A DNA stretch of 64,000 bases, taken from contig CM060833.1 in the NCBI GenBank assembly GCA_030762175.1, positions 168,282,501 to 168,346,500 of the forward strand, given 5' to 3'. Each line of letters starts with the position of its first letter. Within the stretch, counting starts at the first letter, position 1. Of the stretch, positions 22,130-31,934 are shown in pieces. The position numbers and the translations under genes were made by a program. The notes below the pieces were generated by a model. It did no database searches and was not told the DNA's origin. It was given only the letters and a program-made list of their open reading frames with translations. This DNA comes from Metallyticus violacea (Eukaryota > Arthropoda > Insecta > Mantodea > Metallyticidae).

Positions 22130-22600
22130 TGGTTTGAAAATATGAACATACAGGAAGTAATCCAATGGTGATATGTCCGCTAACATAGTCAACTTGTCTA
22201 TACGGACAAGTATCCCAGTATGCATACCTTGAGCGAATAACACCGTGGTTGACTGCGGAACCAATCATTAAAGAAACTGACTCCCCTCGTTTCATAACGC
22301 AGCATGTGCTCCATTCGCCCAGCCTTCTGCTCCCCAGAAAGATGCATGCTATCCAACGTCGATGAAGAATGGTATGATCAGCTCATGACAATGTTTCTGC
22401 AATCTCTAGGGTCGTGATTCTTCCTTTCAAGATTGGCAATAGCTGGTTTTGATTCCTCGGTGATGCTTAAGTGAGTTTGACCAGGTCTAGGCATGCGCTC
22501 AATGCTCTCAGTGCGCACACGTATGTCACCAAATTCACCACATACTGAACACTGTGCTACTTGACAGACAGGCATTCCCATACACATTGTTCATTCGACA
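22130..22600 (-). pseudogene. Possible mariner-like relic, internally deleted
   Basis: Minus-strand frames give RTESIERMPRPGQTHLSITE (22,520-22,455), resembling the '...S.ed.prpGRP..' linker after the first HTH. Farther down come FFNDWFRSQP (22,285-22,255) and YWDTCPYRQVDYV (about 22,220-22,180), resembling the mariner C-terminal 'RW.kCi...GdYv'. The catalytic core would be missing. Weak, motif-level evidence only. Confidence 0.3.
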
Positions 22601-22743
22601 ATACATTTCAGCACCACTAACAAACACCTTCTGCCTTTAGAATTTGAATTACTGCTCGATGGGTTCGTTTGGACGAATCCCTTTTGTGAACGTATTCAAC
22701 ACTGCGCCATTAAACCACACCAGTCTGCTTTCTTACATACAAC

Positions 22744-23021
22744 TTTTTTAAGTAGTGTTTAACGCCCGTTTTTGCTACAGAGGCACCACAGACGGTGAAC
22801 ACTGATGATACATGAAATGAAATGATATATTGGGAAAGGATTTTTATTTTAAGGAAGGAAGCGTTCCAGGCCTATGTTTAGTATTAAGTATTTGCCAGTT
22901 ATGAGGACTGAGGAAAACCTGGAAAAAACCTCAGTCAGGGAAAACGGTCCTGACGGGATTCGAACCCCAGACCTCCCACTCACGAGTCCGCGCCTTAACG
23001 ACCACAGACACCCTTGGCGGT
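22744..23021 (-). mobile_element. SINE-A, minus orientation
   Basis: Reversed SINE-A from AGTGTTTAACGCCCG to CCCTTGGCGGT, B box as reversed GATTCGAACCCC. About 20 bases of the GTTTAGGGTACCTCCCC block are missing. Confidence 0.92.
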
Positions 23022-24529
23022 TTACATACGCCACCTACCAGAGCAAACACAAAGATCTGCGTAGTTCAAGCTACAACGATACGACAAGAGTCTTAGTTTC
23101 ATTTCGGCAATCTTATAAAAAAAGCTTTCGAAGATTTTAGGCTTAATGATAAGGCAAACATGCTCTCTAAATACCATTATTCATGTTGTGTAATATTCAC
23201 TTGTGTTTATTAGTAATGATACTGATTTGATAAACTTGTAACGCATTTTGTGTTTTGGTTACGTGACAGCTTTAAAACTATAAAACCATTAATAGTGAAA
23301 GTGCAGCAACGTTTTCCTTTGTTTCCCTGATTTTTTTGACATATCATTTCCCATGAACAGTTCATTACTTTCCTATCAGACTGTATACACATCACCAGCA
23401 AACACGTGTGTTTAGTCCCCCGTACTGGGTCATTATAGCAAGGTTGCCCTCCCTTAGGCCGAGCTAACATCCCGCTCTTACTTTCATAGATAATCTGTGC
23501 ACATAGCAGTGTGCTAGCTATGCACATTGTTTACAATCTCGAGAATCAGCAGAGCTTAGAGGTCATTCGGTTTAAGTCGCACACAATGCTGTCTGTGTTC
23601 GACTACCGCACGAAGATTTGATCTGCGCTCCGTATTCACAACTGACTAATATATCAAACAACCGTCCTACGGAGATATAAATTCGTGATGAGCAAGGGCA
23701 GTAATTCTGTTCAATTCTATAGCGGTCTGCAGGACGCATGCTCCCTCCCCTCTTCTCATGTCCGCTGCTCACGCCAGACGTTTGTATTGCTGTGTCAACA
23801 ACGTGTATTTCGCAACTACTACAACAACGGGCATACATCACAATTTTCCAACGCGCGTTGCTTCGCCAACAGGCACTCCGTGGCGAATTTCTTGAAGTTA
23901 AAATTTCTGCTTTCTTAATTTTCAATGCAGAGTGCAAATAATGAACTCAAGTCTCATTTGCGACAATGTACTAAGCGGGAAAGTCTTTTATTAGTTTTAG
24001 CGCTCGACCATTGTTGTAGTGACGGATAAAGTGACCAGATCAACAATAGTGCAGGATTTACAACAATTAATTCGGCCAGTTGCTATATTGTTGAAAGATT
24101 ATGATCGAAAATTAGTGGCTGAGGAAAAGTATTAAATAAATGTACGTCATAATATTCACAAAGTGAAATTGGCATTTTAGATCACTTCCTTTTCAGTAAG
24201 GCATTGAGTTCTGAGAGGTGGAGCAGCGAGAATTCAGTTGATACGGCGTTCATGCTTTCAAAACGTACCTTAATCTCCCCGTACTCGAGCTGTACACTAT
24301 TTACTTTTTAAAGTAAATTAAAAGTTTCACCACCAACAACGCATTCCGGTACTCCTCTATTGACCCTTCATTGTTACTGCTAAATATGTGGTTTATTAAT
24401 CACTCGTTTGCTTGCAATAAAAGAATGAAGCGGTGAATGTTCCGCTGTTGTACAACGCACCAGGACTCTCTTTTTTCAATCCCATTCCCAATAGTAAATG
24501 TCTAAACGATTCTCACAGAGGACCTACTA
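23022..24529. other. No recognised gene
   Basis: Contains minus-strand ORFs of 105 and 121 codons (23,210-23,527; 23,572-23,937) with no recognisable motifs, start context or splice signals. The second overlaps a locally GC-richer patch and has open frames on both strands. Left uncalled. Confidence 0.4.
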
Positions 24530-24630
24530 CAGGTACCTCAGGAAGTGCTAAATGAAGAAGACGACAGTGACCTTTACTTTGGTGAAAATGATGGTGACCT
24601 AAGTGATAAAAATGTAGAAAACAGTGACAG
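24530..24630 (+). other. Acidic coding-like fragment
   Basis: The plus frame reads EVLNEEDDSDLYFGENDGDL, then a stop. Runs of Asp/Glu near a start are common in piggyBac-type and some other transposases, but nothing else supports such an assignment. Recorded because a transposase fragment lies just downstream. Confidence 0.15.
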
Positions 24631-24734
24631 GCGATAATGTAGATAATGAGAGAGAGGAAGGTACAGAGGAAACAGATTTTTACACAGGAAAAGAGGGAAA
24701 AAGTATATAATATAATTACACACTGACGGTACGG

Positions 24735-24886
24735 GTTGAAAAATAAAGTGTACGAAACAAGCCGCTAACATTAGAACAACTGAAAGACAATATTAGGCAA
24801 GAAATTAATTCAATTTGGGAAGATGAACTGATGCTTGTAAATGTTAATTTTCTAAGAAGAATAGAAATACAGCAGGACATTTCCTA
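24735..24886 (+). pseudogene. IS630-Tc1/mariner transposase C-terminus relic
   Basis: KVYETS, a one-base shift, then LTLEQLKDNIRQEINSI and NVNFLRRIEIQQD before a stop. This matches the C-terminal 'kVYe..p.tleeLk..Ireei..i....l..v..nf..Rl..Ciq..G' segment found in arthropod DUF4817-type transposases. Order and spacing are right. The rest of the element was not found, and it is clearly not ITm-B. Confidence 0.55.
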
Positions 24887-24999
24887 AACCTCCTACTTTC
24901 ACTGTAAGTGTGATAGCTTGAATGAGGTGCAGCTCTGACGTGTAATGACCCGGTATATGACATGAACGTCTAATGTACCTACGCAATATTTCAAATTGA

Positions 25000-25106
25000 C
25001 AACGAGTGAGGAAAACGTGGGGAGAAAAAAAAAAATACCTGTGAGACAGGACATTCCTGGCAGAATTCCTGAGATGTGTCTTAGCGACCTCGGTCACCAA
25101 GGCGGC
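25000..25106 (-). mobile_element. SINE-A head fragment, degenerate
   Basis: Reversed tRNA-like head: CTTAGCGACCTCGGTCACC followed by AAGGCGG, preceded by a degraded linker (GGACATTCCTGGCAGAATTC). The body and tail are missing or unrecognisable. Confidence 0.65.
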
Positions 25107-25738
25107 AGTCTGACAGTGAATTTATTTAAACAAATAGGAATGTCTCGTGATATGATTTAGCAGATATATTCCACTAAAGTAACGTGATTGATCATTTGTT
25201 GCAACGGTGTTAGTTAACTCAGCCAGACAGGCTGATAAAAATATTCAACATTTGCACTTTAGTCCTAATTTCTAAGAAAAGAAAGGGGATGTGGAATGGA
25301 AATGGTGTTTAAAACGTTTTATTAATGCTGCATTAAACAGCACTGCAAATTCTAGCAGACAAATGCTTATTAATGCGGTTTTGTGCAAGTAAAAACATAA
25401 AAGAGAGCCTATTAAAAGAAGGGCAGAGAAAAACTTTCAGAAGGCTAGCGGTAATGGGCTAAAGGGCACAGCGCATTCTTCCTCTCTACCCAACCTCAAG
25501 AACAGGCGTAGTGCCAAATAATGCCATGAGAGGGTCCTGGACTGCGTGACCCACATTTCTGCATGTTATGTACTTCTCTCGAGTCAGACCCAAAACTTTC
25601 CTGCAGGCTTAGAAAATCAAAGGCGAGAGCGTTAAAGTTTTGCAGATGCCTGTCGCGTTTCTTCTGAGCTTCATTTGGACAGAATAAACTCGAGCGTGGG
25701 ATGGGATGACAATCTTGGGTGATATTACAATAATAGGG
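25107..25738. other. No recognised gene
   Basis: No conserved block. A 102-codon minus ORF overlapping here starts inside the neighbouring SINE and has no known motif. Confidence 0.45.
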
Positions 25739-25875
25739 GAGGTACCCTAAACTGAGGCCTACAACGCTTCCTTCCTTAAAAAAAATCCTTTCCCAATTTA
25801 TCATCTCATCTCATGTATCACCAGTATTGTGATGCCGCAGTAGTAAAAACGGACGTTAAACACTACTCAAAAATG
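25739..25875 (+). mobile_element. SINE-A 3' fragment
   Basis: It begins mid-element at GGTACCCTAAACTGAGGCCT and keeps the 3' end (GTAAAAACGGACGTTAAACAC, then TACTCAAAAA). The tRNA head is absent. Confidence 0.88.
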
Positions 25876-26199
25876 TGTTTTAAATTTATAGCTCTCGGAC
25901 GACCAAACCTGCTCTTCTGGCATATTCTACGGTCACTCTAAACCGTTTTAAGGTATCGTGGACTGCGCTTCTTGCCATATTCACCACATTTGCAATGTAA
26001 CGTACAATGTATTCCTTTAGGGCTACAGCTCTAACACATCTTCAGATCAAAAGTTTTAAAGTGAAATCTGACATTACTACTTGCGTTTACAACATGTAAA
26101 GATAAAGAAATAATGAAGCACAAAATAGTTAAAGACAAATTTGCTATATCTGAGACTTTGTACACATAATTGGGAAAGTCGACAACAATGGATTGTTTA
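25876..26199. other. No recognised gene
   Basis: Short unannotated gap between two SINE-A 3' fragments. Confidence 0.45.
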
Positions 26200-26245
26200 T
26201 CGCCTGTGGTGCCTCTGTAGCAAAAACGGGCTTTAAACACGACCC
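26200..26245 (+). mobile_element. SINE-A terminal remnant
   Basis: Only the last 45 bases of SINE-A remain: CGCCTGTGGTGCCTCTGTAG, then AAAAACGGGCTTTAAACACG. Confidence 0.75.
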
Positions 26246-26969
26246 ACTCATACAACGCGTATTCAACATAAGCTACATATCTTCAAGACAACAAATGCCT
26301 ACTGACAAACAAATATGTTGTAATATGCAAGCAAATATAAAAGTGCTTCGAGTGTATATCGAAGGGAAGTTTTCGTTGTTATAAATGTAAATCAGTATAT
26401 TAAGATCAGATCGTTAACTTAATAAAACAATTGTTTAACTTTGAAATAATCGGTCAATTACTAAGCGAGGCTTCTAATTTAGCTTCTTAACTATAGCTGC
26501 ATTTTAATAATGTGAGTTAAAATAATATGCCAAATGGGACGTTTTTTGTAACGTTCCTTCAGGTAGAAGCAAAGAACACAGAAGATCAAACTCTAGCTGT
26601 TTGTGTGAGATTGCTTTATGTTTATAAATTCTATATCTGTAAAATATTTCAATAAAAAAACAAAGTTCCGAAGGGAGAAGCCCGCGTGAGCAAAAAGCAA
26701 AACTTTTCAAATTTTATTTTAACTCTATTCATTTACCCTGTTTTTCTGGAAGATTATTATTTAAATATGATAAGTTATTATTTTGTAATACTTTAATTAT
26801 ATAAATTGTACATTTTTGGTTCAATATGATTTGTGCCTTTAATTTTTATAGAAATCAAATAAACCTCATAATAATGTTAGTATAGAGAGGATGTTGAATT
26901 GTTAGACTGGGACCTTTCCTCAGAAATATTTGGTGTTTCACTCACCCTCGGCCCCAGATTTCCTATAAA
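26246..26969. other. AT-rich, nothing recognised
   Basis: No gene or repeat family was recognised before the ITm-B copy at 26,970. Confidence 0.45.
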
Positions 26970-27049
26970 CAGAGGGTGCAAAAATGTATACACACTTCAA
27001 GCAAAGAAAAAAAAACTGTTAACATAACAAAACTGAATTTAAACAAACA

Positions 27050-27600
27050 CAAAATGATGAGCACTAATCATCTTAGACTTTTAATTTAAACAGATGTTCA
27101 AAATGCTGATCATCGGCGTGGATACACTTCTGAGTACGTTGAACTACTGATTGATAACGCTTGCGAAAGTGTCCTCAGCGATTGCAGCATATGTCGTTTC
27201 AATTTCTTCCCGAAGTGCTCCCACTGTAGGTGATTTTCTACGGTATACAACATCTTAAGAGTTCCCATTAGGTAGAAGTCCAACACAGATCCGGAGAACG
27301 CGGTAGAAACTCAATCGGACCTCTACGTCCCGTCCAGTGCCTTGGAAGAATGTCATTAAGGTAAGCACGTAGATCTAGGTGGTAATGTGATGGTACAATA
27401 TCCTGTTGGAATTGAATTTCCTCATTCCCACAGATTGTATGAATAGTAGGTAAGACGGAATTATTACTGGCGTTGGCGATTCTGTTCTGTACACACGTCT
27501 CCATTGCCTTTGAACTTCAACAACATTCTCGGTTTTCCAATACCACTTCAAAATTGCTTTCCGCCGTTCAAACGATAATCTTGGTTCTATTTTGTTGTAG
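27050..27600 (-). pseudogene. ITm-B transposase, different internal deletion
   Basis: From the leader side: LSFERRKAILKWYWKTENVV, VEVQRQWRRVYRTESP, then directly into GNEEIQFQQDIVPSHYHLDL (the second-Asp block FQQD..P.HY), LNDILPRHWTGRRGPIEF and PRSPDL (third-Asp region). Frames then break before the C-terminus (YRRK.PTVGALREEIETTYAA-like, ending at about 27,090). Unlike copies 1 and 3, this copy keeps the second-Asp block and lacks the RIRDKFE segment, so its deletion arose independently. Confidence 0.75.
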
Positions 27601-27735
27601 CAACGGTAGCATAACATAATGTAAGTCACATCTGTTACAGAACATCATACGATAATCTTGGCTTCGTTTGCTCACTGTTGATTTACCTGTCACGTAGCAA
27701 CGCTATCATAATGTATGTGAGCTACATTTGTTTAC

Positions 27736-28343
27736 TGGGTCGGTCCTGGTGGTTTAGTGATCACCATATTTGCCTCCTAAACCCAAGATCGCGGGTTCAA
27801 ACCCTGCCAGGATCGATGGATTTTTTCGGACGTAAAAATCCTAAGTATGGCTTCCTTCAGAAGGGAAGTAAAGCCGTGGGTCTCGTGTCGTACATTTACG
27901 GCACGATAATTTTTTTTTTATTGATTTATTTATGGACGCTCTTTAACATCTCAGGTCATCAGCGTCCCATTCAACTCAGGGCGTGAAACGGCGGACAAAT
28001 TTTGCTCAGAGGCCTCTCTTTCAGGCTTGAGGTTCTTTTTCGTGCCGCAAATGTACGACACGGGACCCACGGCTTTACTTCCCTTCCGAAGGAAGCCATA
28101 CTTAGGATTTTTACGCCCGAAAAAATCCATCGATCCTGGCCGGGTTCGAACCCGCGATATTGGGTATAGGAGGCAAGTATGGTAACCACTACACCACCAG
28201 GACCGACCCGGCACGATAAAGAACCTGAAGCCTGAAAGAAGAGGCCTCTGAGCAAAATTTGTCGGTCATTTTAAGCCCTGAATTGAATGGGACGCTGATG
28301 ACCTGAGATGTTAAAGAGCGCCCATAAATAAACCTAATTAAAA
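27736..28343 (+). mobile_element. SINE-B (outer), interrupted by a second SINE-B
   Basis: The head and body at 27,736-27,908 run to TACATTTACGGCACGATA, and the remainder resumes at 28,209 (CGGCACGATAAAGAACCTG) through TAAATAAACC plus a short A tail. The target duplication in ITm-B is ATTTGTTTAC (27,726-27,735) and ATCTGTTTAC (28,344-28,353), one mismatch in ten. Confidence 0.93.
27909..28208 (-). mobile_element. SINE-B (inner), inserted inverted into another SINE-B
   Basis: Complete reversed SINE-B from its T-rich tail to CACCACCAGGACCGACC. The perfect 10-base duplication CGGCACGATA is at 27,899-27,908 and 28,209-28,218. Because both SINEs have the same sequence in opposite orientation, about 170 bases on the left can pair with the inner copy. 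Confidence 0.93.
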
Positions 28344-28456
28344 ATCTGTTTACAGAACATCATACTACACATTACTGTTGTTTTTCGTTCCAACATTGAA
28401 ATATATTAAATAGATTCTAATGTGAAAGTGTGTATACATTTTTTATACCCTCGGTA

Positions 28457-29098
28457 TACTAAAAATACTAGTTTCAAACTTACAAAATTAAAAAAAAATA
28501 GTTAATGAGGAATTAAAAATATGGTTAGGAAATGTAGGTTACTTATATTGAGCATGATGAAATATTACATGTAGAGAACTTTGCGAGAGAAATACGACGC
28601 CAACACATTTTAAAATCTTCTGTTATTGACCTAGAAAAGGAAATTGGCACTGAATGAGAAGCAGAAGATGATGAGAATGAGACGTGACACAAGCTTTGCC
28701 CTTGGATAGCATATAACACATTGATACATTTGTTTTCTTGAATTAATTACCTGTTTGTATGAGTGTTCAATTTTTCTGTAAATTTTTATGCGAATGTTAT
28801 ATAACGCAAACGTTATAGCTTGCTATTTAAGGAAAACCACGTTTGTTAGCGATGTGCTTGCATGTATTTGCTTTCGCGAAACATCAAGAACTTTAAATAG
28901 TACAGTAAATGTAAATAAGAAGAAATTAGCAGCCACGAATATCTTTGAAAGGGTAAACAGGAAAAAGTGGAATAGGATGAGATGAATGCAAAGTATGCAT
29001 ATACCATCTCTATGCTTGCTTTAAATCTGTTTCTCCCTTCTAGTTCCTGCCACACACAAAACACCTGTCTTCCTCCTTAGCTAATGTTCAATACTCAC
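28457..29098. other. Presumed myosin intron sequence, nothing else recognised
   Basis: On the minus strand this is immediately downstream of the myosin exon's 5' splice site. No repeat family or second exon was recognised. Confidence 0.45.
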
Positions 29099-29226
29099 GT
29101 AGATATGGTCCCGCTTGAAACGTTGGTGAAGGTTCGTGATGAAGGTGTCTTCCGTGAGCGGGTCCAGAAGCACCGAGTCCCAGGCGCCCACCTCCTGGTC
29201 CAGACTCAGTACGTCCATCCCACCCC
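29099..29226 (-). CDS. Class I unconventional myosin, exon with start of motor domain
   Basis: Myosin-I is an actin-based, membrane-binding, single-headed motor of the cell cortex. The exon holds ATG at 29,218 and 40 codons reading MDVLSLDQEVGAWDSVLLDP, then LTEDTFITNLHQRFKRDHIY, ending in phase 0. In myosin-I heads the next residues are T/S-YIG and the first nucleotide-pocket strand. The WDSVLLDPLTE..F..NL..RFK.D.IY pattern is closest, from memory, to the arthropod Myo61F (myosin-IB) type rather than Myo31DF. Splice signals on the minus strand are ideal: CTAAC branch point, TTTTGTTGTTTGTTGTGCAG acceptor, and TAC|GTGAGTATT donor. The exon is GC-rich in AT-rich surroundings. Eight bases precede the ATG, so either this is the first coding exon with a little 5' UTR, or coding starts in an earlier exon (the frame GGMDV is open). 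Confidence 0.82.
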
Positions 29227-29253
29227 CTGCACAACAAACAACAAAACTGTTAG
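29227..29253 (-). promoter_or_regulatory. Branch point and 3' splice site of the myosin exon
   Basis: Reading the minus strand: CTAAC (branch consensus) about 22 bases before TTGTGCAG. The intervening tract is T-rich. Its presence strongly supports a spliced gene in this orientation. Confidence 0.75.
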
Positions 29254-29433
29254 AAATTCGAATTAAATTTATATAGGAATATTACACCAGGTATCTAAAA
29301 ATGCTGCAACATTTTAGGGGAAAAGTTGAACATTTACTTTTCTACCTGTACTAATGGCATTCGCCGTTTCATTTCAAATACCAAATCTTATTTCGCTTCA
29401 CATTAGTAAAGAGTTATTTAGTCATATAAAAGA

Positions 29434-29455
29434 TTTTTTTTTTTTTTTTTTTTTT
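29434..29455 (+). repeat. T homopolymer, 22 bases
   Basis: An uninterrupted T run. On the minus strand it lies about 210 bases upstream of the myosin exon as poly(A). No retroposon body was recognised next to it. Confidence 0.8.
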
Positions 29456-29914
29456 GGTAAATTCAAATAGTTTGCAAACATGAACTAGACGACAGTTTAA
29501 TTTATGAGACAGTTTCGAATGGCCAATTCATCCGAGGTCGAATGAAATGGGAAGTAATAAGATCTCATCTGACTGGCTGATAGTACATAGCGACCCACGA
29601 AAAACCGACCTCCAGCCTCGTAAAACTTGTATCTGTATGTAGCATTAATTTAACTATCAATTTAGTATGACTTCTAAGCACTACTGGTGAACAAAGGGCA
29701 GGACTCGAACGCCAAGTTTAGAGGAAATTCTTATAAATTCCTAATAAAGGGTCTGAGCTTTCCAGATAAATTATCTCAGACCCTCTTGTGATATTATACT
29801 TGTGATAGATATGTGCAGAATATTTTGCAAAGCTTTTTACGTAAATTAACTGTGAGGAAACGTAGGTTCGCGACTTTCCAACAGACTCTGCATGTCTCCT
29901 TGCATGCAACTCAT
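29456..29914. other. No recognised gene
   Basis: AT-rich. TCTGAGCTTTCCAGATAAATT and the nearby CTCACACCCTCTTGTGATAAT-like words resemble a stretch at 7,805-7,860, but the match is too short and gapped to call a repeat family. Confidence 0.35.
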
Positions 29915-30178
29915 GAAATATTCCACAATAAAGCCATCACTTGGTCCTCCGATTTAAAGCCCTACGATTTTTATCTCAGGGGGGTTGGGGGGGGGGATTA
30001 AAGGGAAAAGTGTCCGAGAAAACTCCACACCTATTAGTTGAAATGAAAAATAACATTCGTGCAGGAATGTCTTCCATTTCTCAGAAGAAACTGCAGAGGG
30101 TAATGGTTAATGTTATAAACCGATGACAGAAATGTATGGAAAATGAGGACAGGCAGTTCCAGCATCTTCTTGCTTGAT
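29915..30178 (+). pseudogene. IS630-Tc1 transposase C-terminal relic
   Basis: A plus-strand frame reads SSDLKPYDFYLRG (third-Asp block, expected SPDL.P.DF.LWG), a run of Gly from a 10-base G tract, then LKGKVSEKTPHLLVEMKNNI and RAGMSSISQKKLQRVMVNVI. Then NR, a stop in place of the usual W or M, and QKCMENEDRQFQHLL. This is the standard C-terminus of DUF4817-type arthropod transposases. It is a lineage distinct from ITm-B; the N-terminal half and ends were not found. Confidence 0.65.
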
Positions 30179-30992
30179 AATGTACACTTTAAGTTTTAGT
30201 AATAACTTTATGCGGAGTTTCAACTCCCACTCCCCAGCTTGAACCGACTAACAGGAGAGGTCCCGCGAAGTGTAAATACTTTTACTGTGTGACTGGCTAC
30301 AGTTATCCTTCTTTCACGCTATGAGCTGAGGAAAAAACGCTACTAACAATTTTAGCAAATAACCTAACTTCATTAAATTTGCACTATCGCTTAGAACCAT
30401 TTCCTAATCTAAAGAACCACGAAACTGACTATTTTTCTCATTGCAAAAAGTAATCGAAATGTATGGGATTTTAGAACAGAAATATCTTGAATTATGGTTT
30501 AAGTGGGGCACGTGTTTCCATGTCATTAAAAACGGAAATAATCTGAATGAATTAAAATAATTAATCGCTAAAAGTCTACTAATAAACTACACTAGAAATG
30601 TTTTTGGTTTCATATCTCTGAGAGCAGGCATATGAATATACTAAAAAGACAAATTAAACGATGATTGGATGTGTTGACGACCATTTCAATCTACAAGCCA
30701 AGTTACTAACAGAATTAGATTCGTGATATTCTGTTGTGAAACATTCAAGAGTGCGTTTTATTACTCCTAAGAAAAAGGAAAAGGAGCATAAATAACTTAA
30801 GTATACTCTTCGGACAAAATACTAAACAATACCGAACATGTGTCCTGTGCACATTATCCAAAGATTCTCAAATAAAGAAAAAGAAAATCTGTCATTCAAT
30901 ACTGCAATCGTTCACTTCTTAAAAAAATGATCAAACAAAGACCTAATTAGTGAAATGAAAAAAATCGAACATTTGAAAAAGATCGTATTCTA
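30179..30992. other. AT-rich, nothing recognised
   Basis: No exon, repeat copy or transposon end was recognised. Confidence 0.45.
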
Positions 30993-31273
30993 ACCGCCAC
31001 TGGTGCCCGAGGTCGTTAAGACGCGGACTCTCAAGCGGGAGGTCTAGGGCTCGAATCCAGCCAGGACCGTCCTCCCTGACTGAGGTTTTTTCCAGGTTTC
31101 CCTCCGTCCTCATAAATGGCAAATGCCAAGGAGGTACCCAAAACTCAGGCCTGGAACGTTTCCTTACATAAAATAAAATCCTTTGCCAATATATCATTTC
31201 ATCTCATGTATCATCAGTGTCCACCGCCTGTGGTGCCTCAGAAGTAAAAACGGGGTTAAACATCATTAAAAAA
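30993..31273 (+). mobile_element. SINE-A
   Basis: Full-length: head ACCGCCACTGGTGCCCGAGG, B box GCTCGAATCC, body with GGCAAATGCCAAGGAGGTAC, 3' end GTAAAAACGGGGTTAAACATC. Confidence 0.92.
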
Positions 31274-31529
31274 TTGTAATCTACATTACCAAGATAAATT
31301 TAAAAAATTATAAAAAAAATAAAGGTTAATAGTACAGGAAGTAATGCAAGTCATTTTGCATTTAAATTAACTTTATTAATGCACTGTCTATAAATATTTA
31401 TATTATTCAACATACATAAGTGACAAAGTTCAGATCTACTCCAGCAGTAGTTCCCGCAGTAAATTGATCTAGACTGTCATATGTTTTGATATCACTTTAC
31501 TTAGACGGCTATTGATTTTTGTCATCTGT

Positions 31530-31690
31530 GGACCATACCCCAGGTAGGCTGGTATGCAGCTCCTTCAAAGCGCTCGCTCTCGGTGACTGAACGCACAATC
31601 TCTCTCTCTCTCTCTCGCTCTTCAGCACAACCCCTCCAGGCCGCCTCACAAGTACAGAGCCCTTGTTTTTGCAGTGGCGTGCTCAATTAC
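31530..31690 (-). promoter_or_regulatory. GC-richer segment with CT/GA tract, possible myosin promoter or 5' UTR
   Basis: About 2.3 kb upstream of the myosin exon on its strand, this stretch is locally GC-rich and contains an (AG)9-type tract on the minus strand (31,599-31,619), a pattern bound by GAGA-type factors in arthropods. No TATA or conserved exon could be identified. Regulatory function is a guess from position and composition. Confidence 0.2.
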
Positions 31691-31934
31691 GTATGAAGAT
31701 TAATGTCGTTAATTAACTAAAGATAGGTATAACTCTTCCACATTATAGCAGGAGCACAAGAGCACTTTGTGCAAAGATCTACATCTACTTGTCTCTGAGG
31801 TATTTCCTCTAATGCCGCGCCGCATTCTTATTGCATAAAAATTGGTGCAGTTAAACACGAAAAACCACACACAGGACTTTTCAAGCTTAACATGTGCTTA
31901 CCAATCATAGCACAAATATGAAAACAAATATAAA

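Larger units (their letters stand above)
26970..28456 (-). mobile_element. ITm-B copy 2, split by nested SINE-B insertions
   Basis: Left terminus CAGAGGGTGCAAAAATG; right terminus degraded (TTTTATACCCTCGGTA). Without the SINEs it is about 880 bases. It carries both leader units in tandem (right-type 27,565-27,650; left-type 27,651-27,735 continuing after 28,344). The SINE-B pair sits in the left-type leader. Confidence 0.85.

Noticed and set aside
23572..23937. 121-codon minus ORF with several Cys residues
   Set aside because: Considered as a secreted Cys-rich protein, but no signal peptide, Cys pattern or splice context is visible, and plus-strand frames are equally open.
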